In this document: in pieces, positions 5,159-12,533 of the stretch
Layout of the letters: every line of letters begins with the position of its first letter
Numbering within the stretch: position 1 is the first letter of the stretch
IMG/VR virus record: IMGVR_UViG_3300031599_000051
Location: 1-20,608 of that record
DNA length: 20,608 nucleotides
Origin: a virus
Strand: one strand, 5' to 3'
Made by a program: the position numbers and the translations under genes
The notes under the pieces: generated by a model
The model's database searches: none
Seen by the model: only the letters and a program-made list of their open reading frames with translations
Told to the model about the DNA's origin: nothing

Positions 5159-5749
5159 TTAATTATAGCGTAGATTTGCTAGTTTGTCAACCATTACATT
5201 ACCTTTTTCCCATTCTTTTGGTAATGCCCAATCATCTTCTTGATGTATGATAAATTTATGATTCGAAAAGTATTCAAACAGTTTACCTATTTGGTGTATC
5301 CAGTAACTAGGATCAACTGCTTGTTGTGTTGTTGTATTGTAATTAGCTGAGTCTTTGTACACATTGTTAGTAAACTGGTCTTTACTGTGTAAATCAAACC
5401 CTAGTAAGTGTATAGTGTCGGAATACTTAGTAGCTAGTAATACAGCAAAAGGTCCTGCTCCCCAGTGCCACGGTAAGTCTCTCCTGTCTTTTCCAGTAAA
5501 TGGTAGTTCCGGCACAGTTCTTATGTTGTCTTGATCTTTACAATAGTCTAGCCAATCTGCTCTTGTATAAATTTTAGAGTCTTTATTATAGTTACTAGAA
5601 ACAGCTTCGAGCATCATCCTTTTATCAACACATATTAAATGATCTACATAATAATCTCGATAAATAGCATTGCAACCTATTTTCTTCATTGGGATATTAT
5701 TAATGTTTATATCATTTCGACTTTCGCCATTTCCTACAACTAGTATCAT
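5159..5749 (-). CDS. Rossmann-like protein with GNGES motif, possibly glycosyltransferase-related
   Basis: This 196-residue protein begins MILVVGNGESRNDININ, a strand/Gly-rich-turn pattern of Rossmann-type nucleotide binding. KIGCNAIYRDYYVDHLICVD and a second strand, IHLLGFD (with HWGAGPFAVLLA before it), follow. This combination resembles phage and bacterial proteins related to MptE/DUF115 and sialyltransferase-like enzymes, which use nucleotide-linked substrates, but I cannot assign a reaction. The start is fixed by the N-terminal motif, yet no ribosome site is visible. It lies upstream of the QueD/glycosyltransferase operon, suggesting a shared modification role. Confidence 0.65.
   Translation of the reverse strand: MILVVGNGESRNDININNIPMKKIGCNAIYRDYYVDHLICVDKRMMLEAVSSNYNKDSKIYTRADWLDYCKDQDNIRTVPELPFTGKDRRDLPWHWGAGPFAVLLATKYSDTIHLLGFDLHSKDQFTNNVYKDSANYNTTTQQAVDPSYWIHQIGKLFEYFSNHKFIIHQEDDWALPKEWEKGNVMVDKLANLRYN
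5162..5190 (-). promoter_or_regulatory. Sigma70-type early promoter inside a gene end
   Basis: TTGACA (5185-5190), 17-base spacer, TATAAT (5162-5167). It drives the QueD/glycosyltransferase operon. The whole promoter is also coding: its bases encode the last ten residues (VDKLANLRYN) of the gene at 5159-5749. Confidence 0.87.
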
Positions 5750-5759
5750 GTTGTATTTA

Positions 5760-5767
5760 AATAAATA
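5760..5767 (+). promoter_or_regulatory. Candidate late promoter (AATAAATA) for the tail-fibre gene
   Basis: One mismatch to TATAAATA, placed 21 bases before the ATG at 5789, the same distance range as the clear late promoter at 784-791. It lies in the 39-base gap between divergent genes. Confidence 0.45.
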
Positions 5768-5788
5768 CTGTAACAGGTAGGATAACTT

Positions 5789-7672
5789 ATGACAGCATAT
5801 TTTGACACGTTTAGAAGCGTAGTTTTAACACCCGATAACGTAACGTTATTAGCAGACGGTGTTTCTGATACACTTACTATTAATGCAGCGGCAGGACGAG
5901 GACTTAGTTTAAGCGGATCAGCGTCAGGCACCGACACTCTGGACTTGAATGTAGATTACAACTTGTTTGTACCAATTGGTACTAGTATCTTAAGACTACA
6001 AGATGTAAATGCTAATACAAGAGACATTACATTATCAGCTGGTGCAAACATCACTATTACTAGAAATAGCAGTAGTGAGCTTGTGTTAAGCTCTACGGTA
6101 GGTGGTAATAGTAAAGCAATTGGCGGAGCAACAGCGGCTAGTCCTGTTGTAATTACAACTACTGCGGCACACGGATTTACAGAAGGCATTCCAGTTACAC
6201 TTTCAGATATATCTGGAATGACCCAATTAAACGGTAATGAATATTATATGGATATTCTTACTAGTGCTACTTTTGCACTTTATACAAACGAAGGCCTAAG
6301 CACACCTTTAGATGGTACTGGGTTTAGTGCTTATACAAGTGGAGGAGTTGCTACAGCTGAGTATCAAACTACAAACCTAGCACAATTGGGTGATGTACTG
6401 CTAACAAGTCCAAGTGTAGGTAAAGTATTATATCACAATGGCGCAAAGTGGATTGATTCCATTATTGATACTAGTGTGATTACAGAAAACACAAATTTAT
6501 TTTACACTGATACACGAGTAGATAACAGATTCGACACAAGACTTGCACTTAAATCAACTACTAATTTAGCAGAAGGCACAAATTTATACTACACAGACAC
6601 TAGAGCAAATAGTGCTATTGACACTAGGGTAAATGCTTCTTATATTAATACGCTAAGTGGTGTTATAGCAGACAGTGTTGACGGAGATTTAACTGGCTCA
6701 GTGTTTGGTGATGATTCAACATTACTAGTAGATGGTGTGAATAGTGTTATTCCAGCAAGTGTATTAACAGGAACTGCAAATATTAATGTTGTTGGTAATG
6801 TTACAGGAAATATTACAGGCAATGCTGGTACAGTAACAAATGGTGTATACACTACTGGTAATGCAACAATTACCGGAGGGTGGCAGTTTAATCAAGCAAT
6901 TGCAGCTGATGTCGTAGGTATTCATACTGGTAGCGTAAATGGTACACTAGTTGGTTCGATGTCTGGTTCAGTGTTTGGCGATGACAGTGCGTTACTTGTA
7001 GATGGTATTAATGGAACCCTTGTTGCCGGCGGCATACATGTTGGTGTGCCAAATACTATTGGATATGCTAACGCAATAAAAACTAATACAATAGAACTAA
7101 CTGGATCAATAGACGTTAATCCAATCGGACCGTCAGCTGGCTCACCAAATGGCACCGGTCATGTAGGCGACGGCTATTGGTCCTGGTTTAGACAGGGACT
7201 ATCAGTTACTGGTAGAGGTTATTACCACAATAGTACTTTTCTTAAAAAATCTCAGGCATTAGTACATTTAGCTTCACCAAGTGGCACTGTTGAAATTAAC
7301 CTTGAAAGTTCATTCTTATCTCCCGACATCTATAATGATGGGGCTGATGCTTTCTGGATAGACTATCCAGCTGTAGGCACGATATTTAATGTAACAGGCT
7401 TACTCAATCGCCAATTTGTAGCAACTACAGTAACTTTTAATATTAATCAAAACGCTACACCAGTGCTTCCGGATTTACGAGTAGACGGAATTGTACAACA
7501 AATATCTTGGCAGAACGGAGTTATTCCAACTGCTACAGCTAACCAATACAACCAGTTACAATTTCAAATACTACGTGTTAACAACGGCGCAGGCGCAGTA
7601 GACGCAAACGGAGACGGAACTGGTCCTTTTGATTACAGAATATTTGGTCAAATGGGAGCGTTCTCAAATTGA
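5789..7672 (+). CDS. Tail-fibre-like virion structural protein
   Basis: This 627-residue, Ser/Thr/Gly/Asn-rich protein of fibre type starts after AGGTAGGAT. Residues 123-190 (AAHGFTEGIPVTLSDISG and on) look like the FCCH-type beta domain common in phage tail proteins. Next come fibre repeats with TNLFYTDTRV (235-244) and TNLYYTDTRA (264-273), and a second repeat pair with GSVFGDDS(T/A)LLVDG at 303-316 and 393-406. The C-terminal region (from about 420) is unlike the repeats and may form the tip or chaperone-like end. It is expected to trimerise at the tail or baseplate and help host recognition. The next gene overlaps its stop. Confidence 0.85.
   Translation: MTAYFDTFRSVVLTPDNVTLLADGVSDTLTINAAAGRGLSLSGSASGTDTLDLNVDYNLFVPIGTSILRLQDVNANTRDITLSAGANITITRNSSSELVLSSTVGGNSKAIGGATAASPVVITTTAAHGFTEGIPVTLSDISGMTQLNGNEYYMDILTSATFALYTNEGLSTPLDGTGFSAYTSGGVATAEYQTTNLAQLGDVLLTSPSVGKVLYHNGAKWIDSIIDTSVITENTNLFYTDTRVDNRFDTRLALKSTTNLAEGTNLYYTDTRANSAIDTRVNASYINTLSGVIADSVDGDLTGSVFGDDSTLLVDGVNSVIPASVLTGTANINVVGNVTGNITGNAGTVTNGVYTTGNATITGGWQFNQAIAADVVGIHTGSVNGTLVGSMSGSVFGDDSALLVDGINGTLVAGGIHVGVPNTIGYANAIKTNTIELTGSIDVNPIGPSAGSPNGTGHVGDGYWSWFRQGLSVTGRGYYHNSTFLKKSQALVHLASPSGTVEINLESSFLSPDIYNDGADAFWIDYPAVGTIFNVTGLLNRQFVATTVTFNINQNATPVLPDLRVDGIVQQISWQNGVIPTATANQYNQLQFQILRVNNGAGAVDANGDGTGPFDYRIFGQMGAFSN
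6683..7018 (+). repeat. Internal repeat pair of the tail fibre
   Basis: Bases 6683-6748 and 6953-7018 encode two diverged copies of a unit with GSVFGDDS and LLVDG. A different tandem pair (TNL-YYTDTR type) lies just before, at about 6482-6625. Repeats of this type are normal in phage fibres and are sites of length change by recombination. Confidence 0.7.
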
Positions 7673-8850
7673 GTTTCTTTGGTCTTAATACTGTTGATAG
7701 TATATCTCCTGGTATCATGTATATAGCTCCTTTTACTGTCGACTATACTAGGTCCGCAGCATGGATATTTTTCGCCAGTGATGATGTAGCAGTGCCTCTA
7801 CTAAGTGGCTGGACTGATGCATATGCAGCTTCTCTGCATCAGTCTGTAGCTTTTGGCAAGGGCGGATTTCGGGCTATGTCCTATGGTACTTACTCCAACA
7901 TTTGGCGCATAGTCGATGGAACATCTCCGCAAACCTATCGCCCACATCTTGTTAACTTAAACCCAGGTCAAATTACTCTCTACGACAATAACCCAGTAAT
8001 GATCAGCTACGGAGCTGCAAGATATGATGCTAGCGGTAATGTTACTGGTGCAGGAAACGGCGGCTTTATGATAGGTTGTTACAATGATACACCTCGTCTA
8101 GGTGATATTTATCATAGCTCAGACGGCAATGTCTTTCAAACACATACTGACGTTTTCCCCCAGCCATCAGTGGGTGTCCTTCATAAACCACTGGTGTACA
8201 ACCCAGACTCAGGAAGTTGGCTTACTTCTCATCACACTGATCAAAAATTCTATCGTTCAGTAAATAACGGTGCAACCTGGCAAAATCCATCATCTTACCC
8301 AGCAGCATATTTCGGCAATGTGGTTTACGGGGATACCTCTCTTGGGTGGGCATTTGGTGACGCATCTTATAATGCACGAGCTATTTACTCCAGCAATATC
8401 TCGTCCGGTGGCGACGGTCAAACTTGGACTGCTAATGGACTTGGTACTATTGCTAATGCTAGTGGATCAAAGGAAATGAATTATATAAATTGTATCCACT
8501 ATAATGAATACAGTCAACAATATGTTATAGGTGGCGGACAATGGATGAATCAAAGAGTTGACGCAAGAATTTGTACAAGCCCTACCGGACTGGTTAATTC
8601 TTGGACATTCCGCGAAACTGGTACTACTGAGTTAACGATTAATAATATCTTCGGCGACAACCAGGGAAACTTTGTTGCTATGGGTGTTCCGTATATAGCT
8701 AACTCAGGATACACTGCAAACACTAACAAGTACTTCTATAGCAAAGACAATGCAATAACATGGACTGAAGGTACATTACCTATTTCAACGTATGCCGATT
8801 ATTCCAGGAGCGAGCGCATGGCATTCGGTGATCCAGCACTAGGTTTATAA
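7669..8850 (+). CDS. Beta-propeller (BNR/Asp-box-like) tail protein, TTG start
   Basis: The start is TTG at 7669, overlapping the TGA stop of the tail fibre (TTGA), and preceded by GGGAG with 10-base spacing. The first in-frame ATG would remove 16 residues and has no site. The 393 residues contain loose Asp-box/BNR repeats: SSDGNVF (150-156), SVNNGATW (197-204), SGGDGQTW (246-253) and SKDNAITW (358-365), with strand patterns between them. This is the signature of sialidase-type beta-propellers. Next to a tail fibre, it is probably a receptor-binding or adhesin protein. No sialidase catalytic set is evident, so binding is likelier than cleavage. The low-frequency start may set its ratio to the fibre. 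Confidence 0.75.
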   Translation: MSFFGLNTVDSISPGIMYIAPFTVDYTRSAAWIFFASDDVAVPLLSGWTDAYAASLHQSVAFGKGGFRAMSYGTYSNIWRIVDGTSPQTYRPHLVNLNPGQITLYDNNPVMISYGAARYDASGNVTGAGNGGFMIGCYNDTPRLGDIYHSSDGNVFQTHTDVFPQPSVGVLHKPLVYNPDSGSWLTSHHTDQKFYRSVNNGATWQNPSSYPAAYFGNVVYGDTSLGWAFGDASYNARAIYSSNISSGGDGQTWTANGLGTIANASGSKEMNYINCIHYNEYSQQYVIGGGQWMNQRVDARICTSPTGLVNSWTFRETGTTELTINNIFGDNQGNFVAMGVPYIANSGYTANTNKYFYSKDNAITWTEGTLPISTYADYSRSERMAFGDPALGL

Positions 8851-8859
8851 CCTTCACCT

Positions 8860-8867
8860 GATAAATA
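8860..8867 (+). promoter_or_regulatory. Candidate late promoter (GATAAATA)
   Basis: One mismatch to TATAAATA, 10 bases after the stop of the beta-propeller gene and upstream of the ORF and membrane-protein genes. The first ATG after it (8873) is only 5 bases away and opens a 14-codon frame. Confidence 0.4.
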
Positions 8868-8883
8868 AAAGTATGTACAATAG

Positions 8884-9099
8884 TACGATGGAGGGCATTT
8901 TGGACCATACACTCTAGTGTGGTCTAGTCCAGCAGAACTTTACCCAATCCATATAGCCCCGACCCAAGCAGCGCAAGGTCATGGCTACGTAATTGAACCT
9001 CAGGTAGAATATCAAGAGCAAGATTATCTAATAGTACAGCCATCTGCTAAACCGTACGAGCTACACCAAAACTATGCAAGGAGATTATGGATATGTTAG
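8884..9099 (+). CDS. Open frame without a clear start, possible remnant or frameshifted gene
   Basis: This frame is open from 8884 to the stop at 9097-9099 and reads like protein (GGHFGPYTLVWSSPAELYPI near the start), but the first possible start is GTG at 8917 with no ribosome site at the right distance. A 14-codon ORF from ATG 8873 ends in TAG whose G is the first base of that GTG, so coupling or a frameshift between the two is possible. GGAGGG at 8890-8895 lies too far upstream. The 3' end carries the ribosome site of the next gene. It may be a gene broken near its 5' end. No function is recognised. Confidence 0.4.
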   Translation, partial: YDGGHFGPYTLVWSSPAELYPIHIAPTQAAQGHGYVIEPQVEYQEQDYLIVQPSAKPYELHQNYARRLWIC

Positions 9100-9533
9100 C
9101 AGAACTAATGATAGCCAACGCGGCATTCAAGGTCATCAAGACCACAATATCAAATGGCAAAGATATTGCCAATGCAGGCGCAGCAATAACAAAATATTTC
9201 GGTGCTGAAAAAGCTATAAAGAAACAAGTTAAAGCTGGCACTGGTAATATCATGGAAGCCTTCCAAGCACAGGAACAGCTAAGAAAGAACGAAGAAACTT
9301 TGAAGTATATGCTCAACAAGCAAAGACTACACGGCTATGTTGACTTTTGTAAATTTAGAGATGATTATAATAAAGGCATTAAAATAAAAGCTGCCAAGCA
9401 AAAGAACGCTAACGCTAGACAATCTAAAGCTAACGAGTCTACAATGACTATTGCATTGAGTGTTGGTATTGTTTTACTAATATCTGTAGCTGGCGGATTC
9501 TTTTGGGTTGCGAAAGTAAAAGGTTTAATATAA
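9093..9533 (+). CDS. Phage protein with C-terminal membrane anchor
   Basis: I place the start at ATG 9093, 9 bases after AAGGAG; the ATG at 9087 is only 3 bases from it. The 146 residues are helical and Lys/Ala-rich: an amphipathic N-terminal region (LAELMIANAAFKVIKT), a charged middle with EAFQAQEQLRKNEETLK, and one hydrophobic segment at the C-terminus (about residues 118-139, MTIALSVGIVLLISVAGGFF). The protein is probably anchored in the inner membrane or packed in the virion. It overlaps the next gene by TAATG. I know no function for it. Confidence 0.75.
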   Translation: MLAELMIANAAFKVIKTTISNGKDIANAGAAITKYFGAEKAIKKQVKAGTGNIMEAFQAQEQLRKNEETLKYMLNKQRLHGYVDFCKFRDDYNKGIKIKAAKQKNANARQSKANESTMTIALSVGIVLLISVAGGFFWVAKVKGLI

Positions 9534-9700
9534 TGGAACAAGCTGGCAAGCTAACCATTATTCATGAAGATGAAATTTATGAATGTTTAGCTTGCAGCAA
9601 AATGTATACTGAAGAAGCTATGCATGCACACGAAGAAGTATGTCCTAAGATACCAGAGTATCTTGAATGGAAAGCTAAGAACGATCTTGAAAATTCTTAA
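9533..9700 (+). CDS. Small zinc-finger-like protein
   Basis: This 55-residue protein starts at ATG 9533, overlapping the stop of the previous gene (TAATG), with AAAGG before it. Residues 17-36 have the order Cys-x2-Cys, then His, His and Cys (YECLACSKMYTEEAMHAHEE, then VC), matching a C2HC/C2H2-type zinc finger. Such small fingers bind DNA, RNA or proteins; the target is unknown. It is probably coexpressed with the membrane protein before it. Its 3' end overlaps the convergent gene at 9675 by 26 bases. Confidence 0.7.
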   Translation: MEQAGKLTIIHEDEIYECLACSKMYTEEAMHAHEEVCPKIPEYLEWKAKNDLENS

Positions 9701-10001
9701 CATCTTTAACAATATCTTTTAAGTCGTTTTTAACATCTAATAAACTATTTTCAGCCTGAGATAGTGTTTTATTAACTAACTTGACTGTAGCAACTGTCCA
9801 CACCCACCAAACACAACTTAATGTACTTACTAATACTAACGTAGCCCAAAAGGCATTATGAAAATCAACATAGTTAAATGTTAATAATATTAAGTTTAGT
9901 AATAAAATAGATGCAGGAACAATTTTTGCAAACATGTCCCACCTTGCTATTTTTTTCTTCACATAATTTTGCCGATGTCGAAAGTCGTTTTGATTCGTCA
10001 T
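9675..10001 (-). CDS. Small two-segment membrane protein
   Basis: This 108-residue protein has a basic N-terminus (residues 1-25), two hydrophobic segments (about 27-43 IVPASILLLNLILLTF and 49-71 with FWATLVLVSTLSCVWWVWTV), and a charged C-terminal helix (about 78-104) likely to form a coiled coil in the cytoplasm. The ribosome site is weak (GAG before ATG 10001). It could be a holin-like or other membrane effector, but size and topology alone do not show this. Confidence 0.65.
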   Translation of the reverse strand: MTNQNDFRHRQNYVKKKIARWDMFAKIVPASILLLNLILLTFNYVDFHNAFWATLVLVSTLSCVWWVWTVATVKLVNKTLSQAENSLLDVKNDLKDIVKDVKNFQDRS

Positions 10002-10047
10002 TTATTTCTCTATTCGATTGTTTGAAAGTGTGTTATTAACTAGGATA

Positions 10048-11151
10048 TTAGTTGTTTATTTGGCCGAAGGGTTTCCACTCACCTGGTGATCCCTCTCGTA
10101 TGCAAATCCATCCTACATAACCTGTGGGAGTCGGTAATTGGTTCCATACAATATCGCCGAGATTGTATGTTCCGCTAACTGGTATTTCTGTTGATGTTTC
10201 GAACTTTTTACCTTGAAATTTAACTGGTCCTGCAGTTTCTATATCAGCACTAGGTTGATTAACATTAATGCCTAGCTTACCTTGGACTTTGGTCTTGTTT
10301 TGATTGTGTGATCCTAAAACAATATCACCATATGCCGTTATACTAATTCTTGCTTCATTGTCAGTAACAATATCTAATGTGTCAGTAGTCCAGTTACCAA
10401 TTTTAGTTGAGTTACCTTCACAGTCTACAATAAATTCTGATTCTAAACTAACAACGCTTAGTTGTGCATTAGGTGCTTCAGTTCCGATGCCTAGTCTATT
10501 TGATGCCGCCTCGTAATGTATCCAGTCATCGATTATTAAATCGTTTGATGTACGTAAATTATTAAGTGTACCAACAGTTGTTAAACTACTTTTGTTTATA
10601 GTGCTACCTAGTTCAGATGCACTAACAACAGGAACATTATCAATGTATAAACTACACCCTGAGTTTAAGTCTAAACTTTCTGTTGTCCAAATACGATCTG
10701 GATTTGCTCTATAAACAAATTGTTTAGTTGGACCATCTCCGCGCCATTGTAATCCTTTACCGTATACCCCAGCATCTCCTTCTGCAACAAACTCTAGCGG
10801 GCTAGAACGTTCATTGCGTATATCTGCCGTTAACTCATTTACATGCAGCTTTTCGGCAGTAATACTACCTGCAACATTTAAGTCACCTGTAATACTCACA
10901 GAACTTAGTATATCAGTTACTGTCATATTATCAACATGTAACCCTAAGTTGTTAACTAATACAGTAGCTTGAGTACTTTCGTCTCGGATACCTTGACTTT
11001 GGAATTTGGTTATCATTCCACCATGAATTTTATTACCACTTAAACCTCGATCATTAATTTCGATTTCGGTCTCAGAGTCATTTGCTAAGTCTTGTATAGC
11101 AGTGGCTAGTGATGATAAACTTTCTGTTACTTTTTGAATGTCTGTGCTCAT
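10048..11151 (-). CDS. Tail-fibre/baseplate-like virion protein
   Basis: This 367-residue beta-rich protein has an N-terminal helical region (1-28), then fibre-type strands with Gly/Asn turns: ITGDLNVAGSITAEKLHVNE, LGIGTEAPNAQLSV and KLGINVNQPSADIET. The last two are the 'GIGT..P' repeats common in phage fibre and collar proteins. The C-terminus, GYVGWICIREGSPGEWKPFG, is a typical end of marine T4-like structural proteins. It starts 8 bases after the stop of the gene at 11160, with only a weak site. A GATAAATA at 11157-11164 is too close to the ATG to be a normal late promoter. Confidence 0.75.
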   Translation of the reverse strand: MSTDIQKVTESLSSLATAIQDLANDSETEIEINDRGLSGNKIHGGMITKFQSQGIRDESTQATVLVNNLGLHVDNMTVTDILSSVSITGDLNVAGSITAEKLHVNELTADIRNERSSPLEFVAEGDAGVYGKGLQWRGDGPTKQFVYRANPDRIWTTESLDLNSGCSLYIDNVPVVSASELGSTINKSSLTTVGTLNNLRTSNDLIIDDWIHYEAASNRLGIGTEAPNAQLSVVSLESEFIVDCEGNSTKIGNWTTDTLDIVTDNEARISITAYGDIVLGSHNQNKTKVQGKLGINVNQPSADIETAGPVKFQGKKFETSTEIPVSGTYNLGDIVWNQLPTPTGYVGWICIREGSPGEWKPFGQINN

Positions 11152-11159
11152 ACTAATAT

Positions 11160-12464
11160 TTATCCAGATACCTTCAATAGTATTGTATCCAGATTACACC
11201 TTCCATTAAGCTTTGTATCGGTGGTTTTAATATCATCTAAGAACGTCCGCAATGCAACCTTGCCTGCACTCTTAAACTCTTTTAATTGATCCTCTGGTTT
11301 ACGTAAAGTTTTTTGTATACTTAACTTTTCATCATAACCAATAATAGTTGTTCCTTTAACACTAAGGCCAGTACCGTCCCTGCCCAATCCTTTAGGATCA
11401 ATGTTACTTGCAATATATTTGCCTATTTTACGTGTTTTGGCATTAAACACCCAAAGCTCAGTTGCTCCTACAAGCTCTACAGGATTAACACTTGCTAGTT
11501 TAAACTTATCGTTAGTCTTACCGTAATTTAACTTTTCAACTACTTTGTCTGCGCTACGTGTTTTAGCTTTGCGCGGCTTACGTGTAGCTTTACTGGTGTC
11601 TACAACGAACACACAAGCTTCTACAAGCGTTTCAAGTGCTACTATGAACTTTGCTACGTCTTTCTTAGTAAGATGTGAATAACCTTCTTTTAACTGTTCC
11701 CACATATCTGCATCATGTTCGGACATTTTTGCCAATTGTCCAGCAGTTGGCATACGTTGTAGTTCACGGAACTCTTCTAGTTCTCCTTCAAAGAACTTAA
11801 CTAGTTTACGTGCATGGGCCTGTGTTACACCTTTCTTTTGGAAGTGCGTTTGAAAGTCAAAGCCTTTTGGATCAAAGCCTTTCTTATCATTAGCGAATCC
11901 ATCTAACCATTCATCAATCTCTCCGCATGCTTCGCGGGCTTGGTCAGTAATACGTTCTTGAATAGTAGGAACATATACTTTAGACTTAGCGGTGTCCTCA
12001 ACATTTTTTACTTTAGCTACCTTTGAGCCTTCATTGATAAGCTCAACAAGTTTTTCTCGCAGGTATTCTGTTACAGGCTTTAGCTCTCCTGACGTACCTT
12101 TACAGCTAACCCAATGATCATTTTCTTTTTTATTATAATCCATCATGCCGTCAAGTAACAGTTTAGCATTAATGCCTAAACCGTGTGTAATTCTCCAAGT
12201 TGGAAGTGCTTTTAAACTTGATACATCATCTTTAGTATAATCGTTCTGTTGCATCCACATAAACAAATGCGGGTGCATATCAGATGCTTTAAAAGAATTG
12301 TAGTACCAAGCATGTGCATGACGTTTGAATGTGTGATAGGCATCACCACTCCAATCTTCACAACCTTGCCATTGCGGTACTAGAAGCTTTCCTGCTTTAG
12401 TAATTCTTGGAGCCGCTTTTGGCTTCTTCTTCCTGGGTGCGCCTTTAACTGATAAAACTGCCAT
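11160..12464 (-). CDS. Large phage protein of unknown function
   Basis: This 434-residue protein starts after GAGGAA and has its own early-type promoter. It has a very basic N-terminus (residues 8-27, RKKKPKAAPR), then a Trp/His-rich part (WSGDAYHTFKRHAHAWYYNS, about 38-57). A long helical, charged middle follows, with another Lys/Arg cluster (about 295-308, KATRKPRKAKTR). The C-terminal part has alternating strands, including ELWVFNAKTRKIGKYI and KGTTIIGYDEKL. The basic patches suggest nucleic-acid contact, but this is inference. I recognise no domain. Confidence 0.7.
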   Translation of the reverse strand: MAVLSVKGAPRKKKPKAAPRITKAGKLLVPQWQGCEDWSGDAYHTFKRHAHAWYYNSFKASDMHPHLFMWMQQNDYTKDDVSSLKALPTWRITHGLGINAKLLLDGMMDYNKKENDHWVSCKGTSGELKPVTEYLREKLVELINEGSKVAKVKNVEDTAKSKVYVPTIQERITDQAREACGEIDEWLDGFANDKKGFDPKGFDFQTHFQKKGVTQAHARKLVKFFEGELEEFRELQRMPTAGQLAKMSEHDADMWEQLKEGYSHLTKKDVAKFIVALETLVEACVFVVDTSKATRKPRKAKTRSADKVVEKLNYGKTNDKFKLASVNPVELVGATELWVFNAKTRKIGKYIASNIDPKGLGRDGTGLSVKGTTIIGYDEKLSIQKTLRKPEDQLKEFKSAGKVALRTFLDDIKTTDTKLNGRCNLDTILLKVSG

Positions 12465-12493
12465 TTTGTGTTCCTCTTTTAACTGTTATATTT

Positions 12494-12522
12494 AATATAT
12501 AGTCAAATGATTAATTTGTCAA
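12494..12522 (-). promoter_or_regulatory. Sigma70-type early promoter
   Basis: TTGACA (12517-12522), 17-base spacer, TATATT (12494-12499); no extended -10. It lies between the ligase stop and the gene at 11160-12464. The -10 is the weakest of the set. Confidence 0.7.
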
Positions 12523-12533
12523 GTGTTTTTGAT

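Noticed and set aside
8270-8479. Small plus-strand open frame inside the beta-propeller gene
   Set aside because: It is in another frame of a longer, well-supported gene and has no ribosome site.
11157-11164. GATAAATA as a late promoter for the gene at 10048-11151
   Set aside because: It ends 5 bases before the ATG, so the transcript would lack a leader; it also contains the stop codon of the preceding gene, so chance is a sufficient explanation.
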